A DNA stretch of 60,560 bases from Herbinix sp. Lineage in GTDB: Bacteria > Bacillota > Clostridia > Lachnospirales > Lachnospiraceae. The position numbers and the translations under genes were made by a program. This document shows, one piece after another, positions 35,053-46,270 of the stretch (position 1 is the first letter of the stretch; the number at the start of each line of letters is the position of its first letter). The notes under the pieces were generated by a model. It saw nothing but the letters and a program-made list of their open reading frames with translations. It had not been told where the DNA came from and searched no databases. The stretch spans positions 1 through 60,560 of the forward strand of contig JAQZBN010000035.1 in the NCBI GenBank assembly GCA_029238935.1. Direction: 5' to 3'.

Positions 35053-35901
35053 ATGAGTTTAGCAGATGACATATTTATCAGTATGTGTAAGGACATATTG
35101 GATAATGGGGTTAGTACAGAAGGAGAAAAAGTCAGACCAAAATGGGAGGATGGATCCTTTGCTTATACGATAAAGAAATTCGGTGTTGTAAATCGTTATG
35201 ATTTATCAAAGGAATTTCCGGCTATGACCTTACGAAGGACTGCTATCAAAAGCTGTATCGATGAAATTCTTTGGATATGGCAAAAGAAATCAAATAACAT
35301 CAAAGATCTAAATAGTCAAATCTGGGATAGCTGGGCAGATGAAGATGGTTCCATCGGTAAAGCTTACGGTTATCAACTTGGTGTAAAGCATAAGTATAAA
35401 GAAGGTGAGATGGATCAAGTGGATCGTGTCATCTTTGATTTGAAGAATAATCCTTACAGCCGAAGGATAATGACAAATATTTATGTACACCAGGATTTAC
35501 ACGAGATGAAGTTATATCCTTGTGCTTATAGTGTAACTTTTAATGTAACAAAGAAAAAAGAATCGGATAAGCTGGTACTAAATGCAATCTTAAATCAAAG
35601 ATCCAACGATATTCTGGCGGCGAATAGTTGGAATGTATGTCAATATGCAGTGCTTGTTCATATGTTAGCACAGGTCTGTGATCTGGAAGTAGGAGAGCTT
35701 GTTCATGTGATCGCTGATGCTCATATTTATGATAGACATATACCGATTATTAGAGAACTAATGGAACGACCGACCTATGAGGCACCGATATTTAAGATGA
35801 ATCCCAATATTAAAGACTTTTACTCATTTACCGTAGATGATTTTGAACTTGAAAACTATAAATTTGGTCCTAAGGTGGAGAATATACCGGTAGCCGTATA
35901 A
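35053..35901 (+). CDS. thyA: Thymidylate synthase (ThyA type)
   Basis: A 282-residue enzyme that methylates dUMP to dTMP with methylene-tetrahydrofolate. The catalytic Cys157 lies in KLYPCAYSVTF; NQRSNDILAANSWNV and ADAHIYDRHIP provide the substrate-binding Arg/Ser/Asn and His-Tyr residues. The sequence belongs to the divergent clostridial ThyA group, but its length and motif order are normal. AGGAGGTA precedes the ATG. folA, whose product recycles the dihydrofolate it makes, lies 436 bases downstream. Confidence 0.94.
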   Translation: MSLADDIFISMCKDILDNGVSTEGEKVRPKWEDGSFAYTIKKFGVVNRYDLSKEFPAMTLRRTAIKSCIDEILWIWQKKSNNIKDLNSQIWDSWADEDGSIGKAYGYQLGVKHKYKEGEMDQVDRVIFDLKNNPYSRRIMTNIYVHQDLHEMKLYPCAYSVTFNVTKKKESDKLVLNAILNQRSNDILAANSWNVCQYAVLVHMLAQVCDLEVGELVHVIADAHIYDRHIPIIRELMERPTYEAPIFKMNPNIKDFYSFTVDDFELENYKFGPKVENIPVAV

Positions 35902-36022
35902 CGATCAAAGTAAAATTATATGGATTGATGAAGAATTATATAGATAATTGATCTGTATCAACCAGTTAGATCGGTAAGATGTTTAAGCATTTAATATGGT
36001 GTAACAAATGTAAGAATTATAA

Positions 36023-36136
36023 ATGGATGAAAGAAGTATCTCCAATAAAGTATCTAAGAAGGACGAAATCGCTTCAGAGGAATACGAAGAAATGAAAAAG
36101 AGTATTGCTGATCTGATATGTAGAATGCAATCATAG
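36023..36136 (+). CDS. Possible 37-residue small protein
   Basis: A short frame beginning MDERSISNKVSKKDEI and ending ICRMQS lies alone in the thyA-folA gap. It is rich in charged residues and uses codons like its neighbours, but has no ribosome binding site. It could be a real small protein, a remnant or chance. The rest of 35902-36337 shows nothing else. Confidence 0.22.
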   Translation: MDERSISNKVSKKDEIASEEYEEMKKSIADLICRMQS

Positions 36137-36337
36137 AAAAATCTACTACCTATATGCACAAGCAAACGATATAAAAGCTGAACTACTAATAATAACGCTA
36201 TAATACAGACTAACTAAAATATAATAAATGAAAAATGTAAAACCAAGAATAGTAACATACGACAAATTTAAAACAAAAGAATACTGTAGTAAACAGTATG
36301 AATAATATAACAAAAGAACCTGATAAGGAGGGAGATT

Positions 36338-36832
36338 ATGAATCTTATCGTAGCCGTAGATAAAAATTGGGCCATAGGATATAAGAATGAACTTTTGGTA
36401 AGGATTCCTGCCGATCATCGATTTTTCCGTAATGAAACTATCAACAAGGCAGTTATCATGGGAAGAAAAACCCTTGAGAGCTTTCCGGGAGGACAACCAC
36501 TAAAACAGAGACTCAATGTGGTAATCACCTCTGATCTAAATTACAAAGTGAAGGATGCTGTTGTAGTTCATAGCATAGAAGAGGCCTTAGAAGCGGTTAA
36601 AGGGTATAAGTCAGAAGATGTTTATGTAATAGGAGGAGCAAGCATCTATCAGCAAATGCTGAAGTATTGTGATGTCGCCCATGTTACCAAAATTGACTAT
36701 ATTTATTCTGCAGATACTTATTTTCCAAATCTTGAGGAAACAGGGGAATGGGAGATTACCGGAACCTCAGAAGAACAAACTTATTATGATTTAGAATATC
36801 TTTTCTGTAAATATGAAAGAAAGAAAAACTAA
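36338..36832 (+). CDS. folA: Dihydrofolate reductase
   Basis: A 164-residue DHFR that regenerates tetrahydrofolate with NADPH. It starts MNLIVAVDKNWAIGYKNEL, with the usual Trp of the Met20 loop; VIMGRKTLESFPG is the cofactor-binding signature and VIGGASIYQQML the nicotinamide loop. The conserved acidic active-site residue is Asp26, in PADHRFF. The length is standard. The ribosome binding site AAGGAGGGAG is strong. Confidence 0.95.
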   Translation: MNLIVAVDKNWAIGYKNELLVRIPADHRFFRNETINKAVIMGRKTLESFPGGQPLKQRLNVVITSDLNYKVKDAVVVHSIEEALEAVKGYKSEDVYVIGGASIYQQMLKYCDVAHVTKIDYIYSADTYFPNLEETGEWEITGTSEEQTYYDLEYLFCKYERKKN

Positions 36833-36994
36833 AAATTTTATTATTTTATAGAATGTTAAGGAAAATTACGCAAAAAATACTTGAAAAAATATACAGGGAA
36901 GTCTACTATATAGGGTATATATAAAATTCGATCTCTTTACGGTACATGGTAGTGGGAATGAGACAGGATTACAAAGATAGGAAGGATGATAAGA

Positions 36995-38062
36995 ATGCTT
37001 GATATTAAAATCGAGAAAACAAAAACACCTAAGGAAATACCCAGTGCTGATAATCCTTTAAAATTTGGAACCATATTTACGGATCACATGTTTGTGATGA
37101 AATATGAAACCGGAAAGGGTTGGCACGATCCAAAAGTGGTCCCCTATGAGCCAATCAGTCTTGAGCCTTCTGCTATGGTATTTCATTATGGTCAGGAGAT
37201 GTTTGAAGGATTAAAAGCCTATAAAACCGAAGATGGAAGAACGCTTCTGTTTCGACCAAATAAGAACATCGAACGTGCCAATAAAACAAACCGTAGAATC
37301 TGTATTCCGGAAATACCCGAGGAGGATTTTCTTCAGGCAATAAAAGCAGTTGTAAAAGTAGATGAAGCTTGGATTCCGACTAAGCCGGGGACATCTCTTT
37401 ATATTAGACCGTTCGTAATTGCTACGGATCCCTTTCTTGGAGTTAGACCATCTGATACGTATTTGTTCATGGTCATTCTTTCGCCGGTTGGTGCATATTA
37501 TCCGGAAGGCTTAAATCCGGTAAAGATATGGATTGAAGATGAATATGTAAGAGCTGTAAAAGGTGGTATTGGAGAAGCAAAAACAGGAGGTAATTATGTA
37601 GCATCCTTGCGTTCTCAAGTGAAAGCTCATGATGAGGGATATTCTCAGGTGTTATGGTTGGACGGAGTAGAACGCAAATACATTGAAGAAGTAGGTGCAA
37701 TGAATATATTCTTTAAGATTGCAGGTACTGTAATTACTCCCGCTCTGAATGGAAGTATTTTACCGGGCGTTACAAGAGATTCCGTAATTACATTATGTAA
37801 GGAATGGGGTATTCCGACGGAAGAACGTAGAATATCGATTGATGAGATATTCGAGGCTTCTCAGAATGGAACATTGGAAGAAGTATTCGGAACGGGGACA
37901 GCAGCAGTAATATCACCGGTTGGTACTCTACGATGGGAACAGCATATTATGCAGGTTCAGGATGGTGGAATTGGGCTAATCAGTCAAAAATTATATGATA
38001 CAATTACCGGAATTCAATTAGGTAAATTGAAGGATAACCATAATTGGACGGTTACAGTATAA
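36995..38062 (+). CDS. ilvE: Branched-chain amino acid aminotransferase
   Basis: A 355-residue fold-type IV PLP enzyme that makes or breaks Leu, Ile and Val by transamination with glutamate. The PLP lysine is Lys196 in GEAKTGGNYVASL; HYGQEMFEGLKAY and the late FGTGTAAVISPVG loop are class signatures. ATG 36995 is chosen because AGGAAGG (36979-36985) touches the earlier ATG at 36986 but is nine bases from this one. No T-box leader is seen upstream. A DUF6106 gene follows 11 bases later and is likely co-transcribed. Confidence 0.94.
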   Translation: MLDIKIEKTKTPKEIPSADNPLKFGTIFTDHMFVMKYETGKGWHDPKVVPYEPISLEPSAMVFHYGQEMFEGLKAYKTEDGRTLLFRPNKNIERANKTNRRICIPEIPEEDFLQAIKAVVKVDEAWIPTKPGTSLYIRPFVIATDPFLGVRPSDTYLFMVILSPVGAYYPEGLNPVKIWIEDEYVRAVKGGIGEAKTGGNYVASLRSQVKAHDEGYSQVLWLDGVERKYIEEVGAMNIFFKIAGTVITPALNGSILPGVTRDSVITLCKEWGIPTEERRISIDEIFEASQNGTLEEVFGTGTAAVISPVGTLRWEQHIMQVQDGGIGLISQKLYDTITGIQLGKLKDNHNWTVTV

Positions 38063-38073
38063 GGAGGTAAGGA

Positions 38074-38571
38074 ATGAATCAGCTATACGCCGAAGCGGGG
38101 GTAAAAAGAAAGGACACAACGAAGACCATGCTACTGAGAGCTTTATTGGTTGTAGGTATAGTGGCTGGAGTTTTTGTTATGTTTTTAGGCAGCTTTTTTA
38201 GTATTGTAGGTGCTGTCATTATTGTACTTATGGGTTACCTATTTCCAAGATTAAATGTTGAATATGAATATGTTTTTTGTGATGGTCAGCTTGATTTTGA
38301 TAAAATTATGGGAAAGTCAAAGCGTAAAACTGCACTTCGTATTGATTTTGAACAAGTGGAAATAATGGCTCCATCGAAATCCCATGCATTGGATGGTTAT
38401 ACCTATGCAAATTGCGTCTTGAAGGATTTTTCATCTGGAAAAGAAACTCAAAACGCTTACACAATCATCGCAAATATTGAAGATAAAAAGACAAAAATAT
38501 TATTTGAGCCTAGTGAGAAGATGATTACGATGATGAAACAAAAAAGTCCTCGTAAAATAGCTCAATATTAA
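38074..38571 (+). CDS. DUF6106-like membrane protein
   Basis: A 165-residue protein with two adjacent membrane helices (residues about 22-58), followed by a soluble beta-rich domain starting PRLNVEYEYVFCDGQLDFDKI. The pattern resembles a family seen in Lachnospiraceae as DUF6106, of unknown function, with a pleckstrin-like tail. The AAGGAGG ribosome binding site lies in the gap after ilvE. No catalytic motif is seen. Confidence 0.65.
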   Translation: MNQLYAEAGVKRKDTTKTMLLRALLVVGIVAGVFVMFLGSFFSIVGAVIIVLMGYLFPRLNVEYEYVFCDGQLDFDKIMGKSKRKTALRIDFEQVEIMAPSKSHALDGYTYANCVLKDFSSGKETQNAYTIIANIEDKKTKILFEPSEKMITMMKQKSPRKIAQY

Positions 38572-38579
38572 ATAGCAGC

Positions 38580-38639
38580 TGCCCCTTTGAAAACAAGTGG
38601 ATAAGGTAATTATCCATCTGTTTCCAAAGGGGCATTTTT
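38580..38639 (+). terminator. Terminator after ilvE operon
   Basis: TGCCCCTTTG (38580-38589) pairs with CAAAGGGGCA (38625-38634), with an inner GTGGATA/TATCCAT stem, then TTTTT. Confidence 0.88.
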
Positions 38640-38695
38640 GCATGGTTATGTAATGATATAATTACTATATTATACTATAGTATAGGTGGTAGTGT

Positions 38696-38773
38696 ATGAG
38701 TAAATTCAGCCTGATGGAGGAACTAGAAATTACTTGTGCATTCTGGAACTTTTTCATGCATAACCGGATTTAA
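38696..38773 (+). CDS. Possible 25-residue peptide
   Basis: A short frame MSKFSLMEELEITCAF... ends at 38773. A GGTGG-type ribosome binding site precedes it, and a TATACTATAGTATA palindromic stretch lies just upstream as a possible promoter. It may be a small peptide or chance. The remainder of the 38640-39268 gap is AT-rich and shows no gene. Confidence 0.25.
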   Translation: MSKFSLMEELEITCAFWNFFMHNRI

Positions 38774-39265
38774 ACTTTTTTACTTTATCTGGCATAGTTA
38801 CATATCATTAGAGAACTTTATAATATGAAAAATATGTAGGAAATATACAAATAATAGAATGGCTATTACGAAGCTGGATGAATGAAATATCGATAATCAG
38901 AAAAGAAATAATAAAATGAGATATTAATTTTCTTGTGCATAGTTATTCAACTTATCTGGAAAGCTAAAGAAAGTAAATTACTTTTGAATAGGAGAGATAA
39001 ATTACTTTTATTTAATAATCAGAATGAAGTGAGATGGAGCTTTTACTGGTATCATGGATCTATGTAATTAATATATTTTAGTATTCTGAGATCATAGAAA
39101 TATAAAAACATATAAAATTAAGAATTGATTTCCACTAGTCTTTGGTGTTATGAACTATTCAAATGCTATGTATACATATTCAAAAGCAGTTTATTTTTAT
39201 GAATATTTGATAAAAAATAAGTCGAATGAATTAAGAAACCTTGGATTGTTTGTAATATTAACTAG

Positions 39266-40864
<1,599 letters not shown>

Positions 40865-40921
40865 GATAATCTTAAGAAATTATTAAGATAATATAAACAG
40901 AGGTAGCGTATCGTTTGATAT

Positions 40922-40973
40922 AATAAGGTAAGGAATGCGGCATATGGCATCATTCTTTACCTTATTATTTTTT
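40922..40973 (+). terminator. Terminator after guaB
   Basis: AATAAGGTAAGGAATG (40922-40937) pairs with CATTCTTTACCTTATT (40951-40966), then ATTTTTT. The following stretch to 41380 shows no gene I can support. Confidence 0.92.
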
Positions 40974-41380
40974 GCTAAGAAATATATATTATAATACCCT
41001 GTAGTGGATTGCTATTTTTACCTAGAGATAGTACAATACAGTATTGTAAAATGTATGAAAAAATGGAAAAGAAAGTATAATGCAAAAAGGTTAAGTCGAT
41101 TGGAGAGGTGAATACTGAGCAGGTAATTGCTGGTGTGATATCCGAAGCTAAATATACCATTCATTCGATGAAGGTTCCCATCCTTACATAATATCATAAT
41201 AGAACGTATTGCAAAAAAAACAGGATATCTTTGGAGGAACTTCCCGTAATAAGTGTGCGATTTATAGAGTGTATTTTGGCATCAGAGAAGCAGAATATAA
41301 TAGGAAGAATAAGTCATATAATGTATTATAAGGAAGCGTTATTAAATTCAATAAAATATTATTACAGAAAGAGTGTTTGC

Positions 41381-42088
41381 ATGAGAAAAGTATTATCAAA
41401 AGAAGAATGGCTAAGAAAAAAAAGAATGAAAAACTATTTTATGTTAGGGTCGTCATTAGCATTGTTGCTAGTGATCATAATATTAATTATATCTTTATTA
41501 GCTAAATTATTTACTGGTGCCGGAACCAATACCAGTGAAAAGCCAGCGATTGATGAAACTCTGTCAAATGGGAAAGTCATACAGCAGATGTTACTCACAC
41601 CAAATGAATATTCCAGAGCAGGCGAGCAGCTAAATAAAGTAAAAGGAATTGTTATTCACTATACAGCGAACCCGGGAACCAGCGCTGAAGCGAATCGGAA
41701 TTATTTTGAAAGCCTAGCAGAGAAGAAAACTACCTATGCCAGCAGTCATTATGTGATTGGACTCGAAGGAGAAGTCGTGCAATGTGTACCACTGAATGAG
41801 ATTGCCTATGCCTCAAATGAGCGTAATAAGGATACAATATCCATTGAATGCTGCCACTCGGATATCACCGGTAAATTCAACGATACTACGTATGAGTCCT
41901 TAATCGCACTAGTAGCTGCTTTGTGTAATGAATATAACATAAAGGAGAAAAACATTATCCGTCATTATGATGTGACAGGGAAAATGTGTCCACTGTATTA
42001 TGTTGAGCATGAGGATGAATGGGAGAAACTTAAGGATGATGTGATGGAAAAAGTGAAGGAATTAAAACAGCAAGAGAGCGAATCATAA
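41381..42088 (+). CDS. Membrane-anchored N-acetylmuramoyl-L-alanine amidase (Amidase_2)
   Basis: A 235-residue protein with a short basic N-terminus, one membrane helix (residues about 18-44) and an outside-facing Amidase_2 domain. Zinc ligands are His93 in GIVIHYTAN, the His in IRHYDVTGKMCP and the following Cys. The domain cuts the bond between muramic acid and the peptide stem of peptidoglycan, and HYVIGLEGEVVQCVP is typical. ATG 41381 is chosen over longer frames; its ribosome binding site (AGAAAGAG) is modest. The amidohydrolase gene follows 41 bases later. Confidence 0.87.
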   Translation: MRKVLSKEEWLRKKRMKNYFMLGSSLALLLVIIILIISLLAKLFTGAGTNTSEKPAIDETLSNGKVIQQMLLTPNEYSRAGEQLNKVKGIVIHYTANPGTSAEANRNYFESLAEKKTTYASSHYVIGLEGEVVQCVPLNEIAYASNERNKDTISIECCHSDITGKFNDTTYESLIALVAALCNEYNIKEKNIIRHYDVTGKMCPLYYVEHEDEWEKLKDDVMEKVKELKQQESES

Positions 42089-42129
42089 TTAAATAGATAG
42101 TTAATTACAAAAGACAAGTGGAGGAGTAG

Positions 42130-43251
42130 ATGATGAAACAATCAGGGGTACTTCTTAAAAATGCTACATTAATAGATGGAACAGGAAAGAAACCACAAGA
42201 AAACGTGTCGTTATATTTAGAGGATGGAATTATAAAAGAGATTATTTCTCTGGGGGATATGCCACCTTGCCAAACTGTAATAGAAATGAAAGAGAGAACC
42301 ATACTTCCTGGTATAATCAATACTCATATACACATCGATTTTCAGCATATGGAGAAGCTCAAAAAATGGTTATATGCCGGTGTAACAACAATTCGTGACA
42401 TGGGGGATCTCTCAGAGCTGCCCGTCGAGGAACTGTTTTCTCTTCGGAAATCAGTTCTTGCAAATAGCGAATACCCACGGGTTATTTTATGTGGTAAGTT
42501 TATAACAGCACCGGGGGGATATGGAGGACAGAATCCGATTCAGGTAAGTGGTGAGGTTGAAATTAAAGAACAAATCAATGAACTGAACAATATGGGTTGT
42601 GACTTTATTAAGACTGTATTAGAAGATGGCTTTGATCCTAGTACCTATGGATTGCCAAAGTTAACGAAAGACCAGCTGGAAACTATTTGTATAAAAGCCC
42701 ATCGTCTTAATAAAAAGGTTGCTGCTCATGTTAGCCAAACCCATAACCTGAAAGTCCTTGTAGAAGCAGGAATCGATGAAGCTGCACATAACGTATATGA
42801 CTCTATTCCCGATGAGTTAATTGAACGGATGGTTCTTAATAATATAGTAATGACACCTACGATGAATTTGTATAAATTCTTTAGTGATAAATATGGTGCA
42901 CCCTTTTATCCGATCTGTGTTGATAACTTGTTAAGATTTATAAAGGCAGGTGGAAAAATAACCATAGGAACTGATTTTATTGAAGAAGAACATCCTTGGT
43001 TTGAACTGGGGATTCCTTATTATGAGATGAAGCTGCTAAAAGAAGCAGGTTTGACCAATCTTGAAATCATATCAGCGGCCACAAAGAATGCGGCTGAACT
43101 GTTAGGAATCGGACATATAACAGGAACCATTGAAGTTGGTAAAGCAGCAGACCTCATAGCAGTGGAAGGAAATCTTACATCGGATTTAGAATGTATTCAG
43201 AACGTGAAACTAGTGATCAAAGATGGTGTAATCATACGCAATGAGCGATAA
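42130..43251 (+). CDS. Amidohydrolase-superfamily protein (imidazolonepropionase-like)
   Basis: A 373-residue metal-dependent hydrolase. GIINTHIHIDF gives the HxH metal pair, KKVAAHVSQTHN carries further His ligands, and IGTDFIEEEHPWFEL carries the metal Asp. The C-terminal beta strand IEVGKAADLIAVEG closes the composite domain. Members cleave cyclic amides, dipeptides (Xaa-Pro type) or related bonds; the substrate is unknown. GGAGGAG precedes the double ATG. Proximity to the amidase suggests co-transcription but not necessarily a shared pathway. Confidence 0.82.
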   Translation: MMKQSGVLLKNATLIDGTGKKPQENVSLYLEDGIIKEIISLGDMPPCQTVIEMKERTILPGIINTHIHIDFQHMEKLKKWLYAGVTTIRDMGDLSELPVEELFSLRKSVLANSEYPRVILCGKFITAPGGYGGQNPIQVSGEVEIKEQINELNNMGCDFIKTVLEDGFDPSTYGLPKLTKDQLETICIKAHRLNKKVAAHVSQTHNLKVLVEAGIDEAAHNVYDSIPDELIERMVLNNIVMTPTMNLYKFFSDKYGAPFYPICVDNLLRFIKAGGKITIGTDFIEEEHPWFELGIPYYEMKLLKEAGLTNLEIISAATKNAAELLGIGHITGTIEVGKAADLIAVEGNLTSDLECIQNVKLVIKDGVIIRNER

Positions 43252-43311
43252 GATGGAAAACTGATTAACAGATTTTTATTAAAAGGAACATGAACTCCGC
43301 GATTTATAAAA

Positions 43312-43367
43312 GAAAGAGGAAAACAGGTCCATAAGTAATCTCAGGACTTGTTTTCCTCTTTTTAAGT
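43312..43367. terminator. Bidirectional terminator between convergent genes
   Basis: AAGAGGAAAACAGGTCC pairs with GGACTTGTTTTCCTCTT (one G-T pair), with T-runs on both strands, between the amidohydrolase gene and the dCMP deaminase gene. Confidence 0.9.
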
Positions 43368-43380
43368 AATTGTTTTATGC

Positions 43381-43860
43381 TTATAGAGAGATTACGATAT
43401 TCTTACCGATCGGCTCATACATTCGATAAGTAATGCCGGCAGCATCCAGCATACGCTTTGCTGCAATTACTGTATCCGTTTCAGCATATTTATCGCACAT
43501 ATAAATAATCTCTGAAATTCCTTTTTGTATAATTGCTTTGGTACATTCATTACAAGGGAATAAGGTGGTATAAATCTTAGCTCCTTTCATATGAGTACCG
43601 GTGTAATTTAAGATTGCATTCATTTCTGCATGACATACATAAAAGTATTTCGTATCCAGGTTGCTGCCGACTCTCTCCCAAGGAAATTCATCATCAGAGC
43701 ATCCCATTGGCATTCCGTTGTAACCAACGGAGAGAATCTTGTTATCATCACTTACGATACAAGCCCCGACACTGGTGCTTGGGTCCTTGCTCCGTTCTGT
43801 GGAGAGTAAGGCAATTCCCATAAAATATTCATCCCATTTTATATAGTCCTGTTTCTTCAT
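43381..43860 (-). CDS. Deoxycytidylate (dCMP) deaminase, ComEB-like
   Basis: A 159-residue zinc deaminase that converts dCMP to dUMP, the substrate of thymidylate synthase. Zinc and catalytic residues appear in CHAEMNAILNY (His and Glu) and LFPCNECTKAI (two Cys). The N-terminal WDEYFMGIALLSTERSKDP is typical. It follows pyk by 23 bases on the same strand, so the two are likely one transcript. With thyA, folA and nrdD, it completes a dTTP supply set in this part of the chromosome. Confidence 0.93.
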   Translation of the reverse strand: MKKQDYIKWDEYFMGIALLSTERSKDPSTSVGACIVSDDNKILSVGYNGMPMGCSDDEFPWERVGSNLDTKYFYVCHAEMNAILNYTGTHMKGAKIYTTLFPCNECTKAIIQKGISEIIYMCDKYAETDTVIAAKRMLDAAGITYRMYEPIGKNIVISL

Positions 43861-43883
43861 ACGTAACTCCCTTCGGATATTAA

Positions 43884-45308
43884 TTAATTATGACTTCCTA
43901 CTGTTTGAACTTTAATAATATTAGTGGTACCGGAGATACCCAGTGGTACACCGGCAGTAAGTACAGCTACTTCACCCTTTTGAATATACCCAGCATTTTC
44001 AACTGCTTGAATTGCATGATCAAATAATTCGAAGGTATCATGCTCTACCGCTATCAGGATAGGGGTTACGCCCCATGAGAGATTTAATTGTCTGCATACG
44101 ATCGGATCCGTTGTGCAAGCGAGAATTGGACAGTGAGGGCGATATCTGGAAACCATACGTGCTGTTTTACCTGAGGTGGTGACGGTAATAATCATTGCTG
44201 CATTCAAATCGTGAGCAGTGGTGCAGGTAGCGCGAGAAATCGCATCAGTAATATCGGGATTTTTAGGTTCATCCAGCTGACGGAATCTCTTCTTATAATC
44301 GATATCCTGTTCAGCTCTCATGGCGATCTTCACCATGGTCTTTAAGGATTCTACCGGATAATGACCGGCAGCAGTCTCTCCGGATAACATAATAGCACTG
44401 GTTCCATCGTAAATTGCATTAGCAACATCTGTGGTCTCAGCCCGGGTTGGTCTTGGATTTTTAATCATAGAGTCTAGCATCTGAGTGGCTGTAATAACTT
44501 GTTTTCCGTTGTTGTAAACTTTCTTAATGATCATTTTCTGGATAACAGGAACTTCTTCATAAGGTATTTCAACACCCATATCTCCACGGGCAATCATAAT
44601 TCCATCAGCTACTTCAATGATATCATCGATATTATCAACACCTTGCAAATTCTCTATCTTTGCAATAATTTTTGTCTGGGAATTGTTCTCTTCTAATATT
44701 TTACGAATTTCAAGCACATCAGACGCGGTACGAACAAATGAGGCAGCAATAAAATCAAAGCCTTGCTTAATTCCAAATACAATATCATCATAATCCTTCG
44801 GACTGATAAAAGGCATGGAGAGATGAACACCTGGTACATTGACACCTTTGTTATTGGAAATAACACCATCATTTTTAACGGTACAGATAATATCATTCTT
44901 GGTAATATCCACAACCGAAAGCTCAATTAAACCATCGTCAATTAGAATTACGGTACCGCGGTTGATATCTTTAATTAGTTCTTTGTAACTAATAGAAACA
45001 CGATTTTCATCACCTTCAATATCATCAATCGTTAAAGTGAAGGTCTGGCCTTCCTTTAATTGAATTTTACCGCTGGCAAATGTACCAATTCTGATTTCAG
45101 GTCCTTTGGTATCCAGTAGAGTAGCAACTGGAATATTTAGTTCATCTCTTAGTTTTAATATTTTTTGATATCTTCCCAAGTGTTCCTCATGGCAGGCATG
45201 GGAAAAGTTAAAGCGAGCAACGTCCATTCCATTGAGGACTAATTCTCTTAATACATTATCGTTGTCAGTCGATGGACCGAGAGTGCAGATTATTTTTGTC
45301 TTTCTCAT
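43884..45308 (-). CDS. pyk: Pyruvate kinase
   Basis: A 474-residue glycolytic enzyme that transfers phosphate from phosphoenolpyruvate to ADP. Recognisable segments are KIICTLGPSTD at the start, DTKGPEIRIGTF, the active-site helix IIAKIENLQGVDNID and the signature GIMIARGDMGVEIP, and a metal-binding DTDxxNAIYDG-type region (ANAIYDGTSAIMLSGETA). It lacks the C-terminal PEP-utiliser extension found in Bacillus enzymes, as expected for this length. It works opposite or in parallel to the PPDK encoded at 56 kb. Confidence 0.96.
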   Translation of the reverse strand: MRKTKIICTLGPSTDNDNVLRELVLNGMDVARFNFSHACHEEHLGRYQKILKLRDELNIPVATLLDTKGPEIRIGTFASGKIQLKEGQTFTLTIDDIEGDENRVSISYKELIKDINRGTVILIDDGLIELSVVDITKNDIICTVKNDGVISNNKGVNVPGVHLSMPFISPKDYDDIVFGIKQGFDFIAASFVRTASDVLEIRKILEENNSQTKIIAKIENLQGVDNIDDIIEVADGIMIARGDMGVEIPYEEVPVIQKMIIKKVYNNGKQVITATQMLDSMIKNPRPTRAETTDVANAIYDGTSAIMLSGETAAGHYPVESLKTMVKIAMRAEQDIDYKKRFRQLDEPKNPDITDAISRATCTTAHDLNAAMIITVTTSGKTARMVSRYRPHCPILACTTDPIVCRQLNLSWGVTPILIAVEHDTFELFDHAIQAVENAGYIQKGEVAVLTAGVPLGISGTTNIIKVQTVGSHN

Positions 45309-45373
45309 TTTATTCTCCTTCTTTTTGCGTATAACAGGTCGAATGTGCTTCTTAGTTTATATCATATCCAAAT

Positions 45374-46054
45374 CTAAAGCTTTAAGCCTTTGTTTTTGCG
45401 ATACTGGATGCCAATATACTTCTTACATTTGCGATAAAAAAGATATTGTATTACACTGCAAAGAACTACGATAAAAATAATGAAAACAGCGCAGTGCATG
45501 AAAAAATTCTCTGGTAATATTAAAATTACGGGATCAAGAGCTGGATCAAAAATCCAGTAATCATTGTTAAAGAATAGTGTATGAAATCTATGAAATGCGG
45601 CATCGAAGTTAATCATTAATAGCAGTCCAACGATTGTCGGCAGTACTACCGCAGTAATAGAAGAGACCAGTAGGTAACTGTAATCTCTCTGTTTTATTTT
45701 ATAAATTATGATACCTATGCTAATAGGTATTGTAATTGCTCCAAGAATATAGAATGCGGTGAATATATTCTTTACTTCTCTAAAATGTTGAATTCCTTGC
45801 TCCGATGCTGGGAGAGTAGGGAATTTTAATTCACCTTTGAAAAAGGGGGAGGAATAATCAATTAACGCATTATAATTATTCAATATCTCCTCTTTTTCAT
45901 AACCGGATTCAGCTTCTATATTTAATAAATTAACGTCCATATAATATAGGGGACGAAAATTAATGGTTATTACAACACCAATGGAAATAAATAATAGGGT
46001 AAATACAATCCCTATCACAAAATCAGTAATCTTGAATCGCTTTAAATACTTCAT
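45374..46054 (-). CDS. TIGR01906/DUF1461-family integral membrane protein
   Basis: A 226-residue membrane protein with about five helices. The conserved region FHTLFFNNDYWIFDP, followed by DPVILILPENFF, is the family signature, and an outside loop lies between helices 1 and 2. The function is unknown. It lies 65 bases upstream of pyk on the same strand and could be co-transcribed. It is divergent from purH, with a 216-base shared upstream region. Confidence 0.78.
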   Translation of the reverse strand: MKYLKRFKITDFVIGIVFTLLFISIGVVITINFRPLYYMDVNLLNIEAESGYEKEEILNNYNALIDYSSPFFKGELKFPTLPASEQGIQHFREVKNIFTAFYILGAITIPISIGIIIYKIKQRDYSYLLVSSITAVVLPTIVGLLLMINFDAAFHRFHTLFFNNDYWIFDPALDPVILILPENFFMHCAVFIIFIVVLCSVIQYLFYRKCKKYIGIQYRKNKGLKL

Positions 46055-46270
46055 AGAGGACGTTCTCCTTCACTTTTTTCAGTATATTCATAGGCATTAT
46101 AGTATAATTTAAAGTTGTTTGCAACAGATGGTGCAATATTTTATCATATATTAGAATTTACAATAAAACACATAAGTATTTATACATTGAATTCATCAGA
46201 GCAATAGTGTAAAATCCAATCAAAGAAGAGTACGGATTTCTATTAATCTGCGAGATAAAGGAGAATAAGC

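Noticed and set aside
36833..36994. T-box or other leader upstream of ilvE
   Set aside because: No GGTGGTACCGCG-type T-box bulge, specifier loop or terminator is visible in the short AT-rich gap.
41108..41191. 27-residue frame starting GTG before the amidase gene
   Set aside because: The GGAGAG motif touches the start codon with no spacing, and the sequence matches nothing; chance is more likely.
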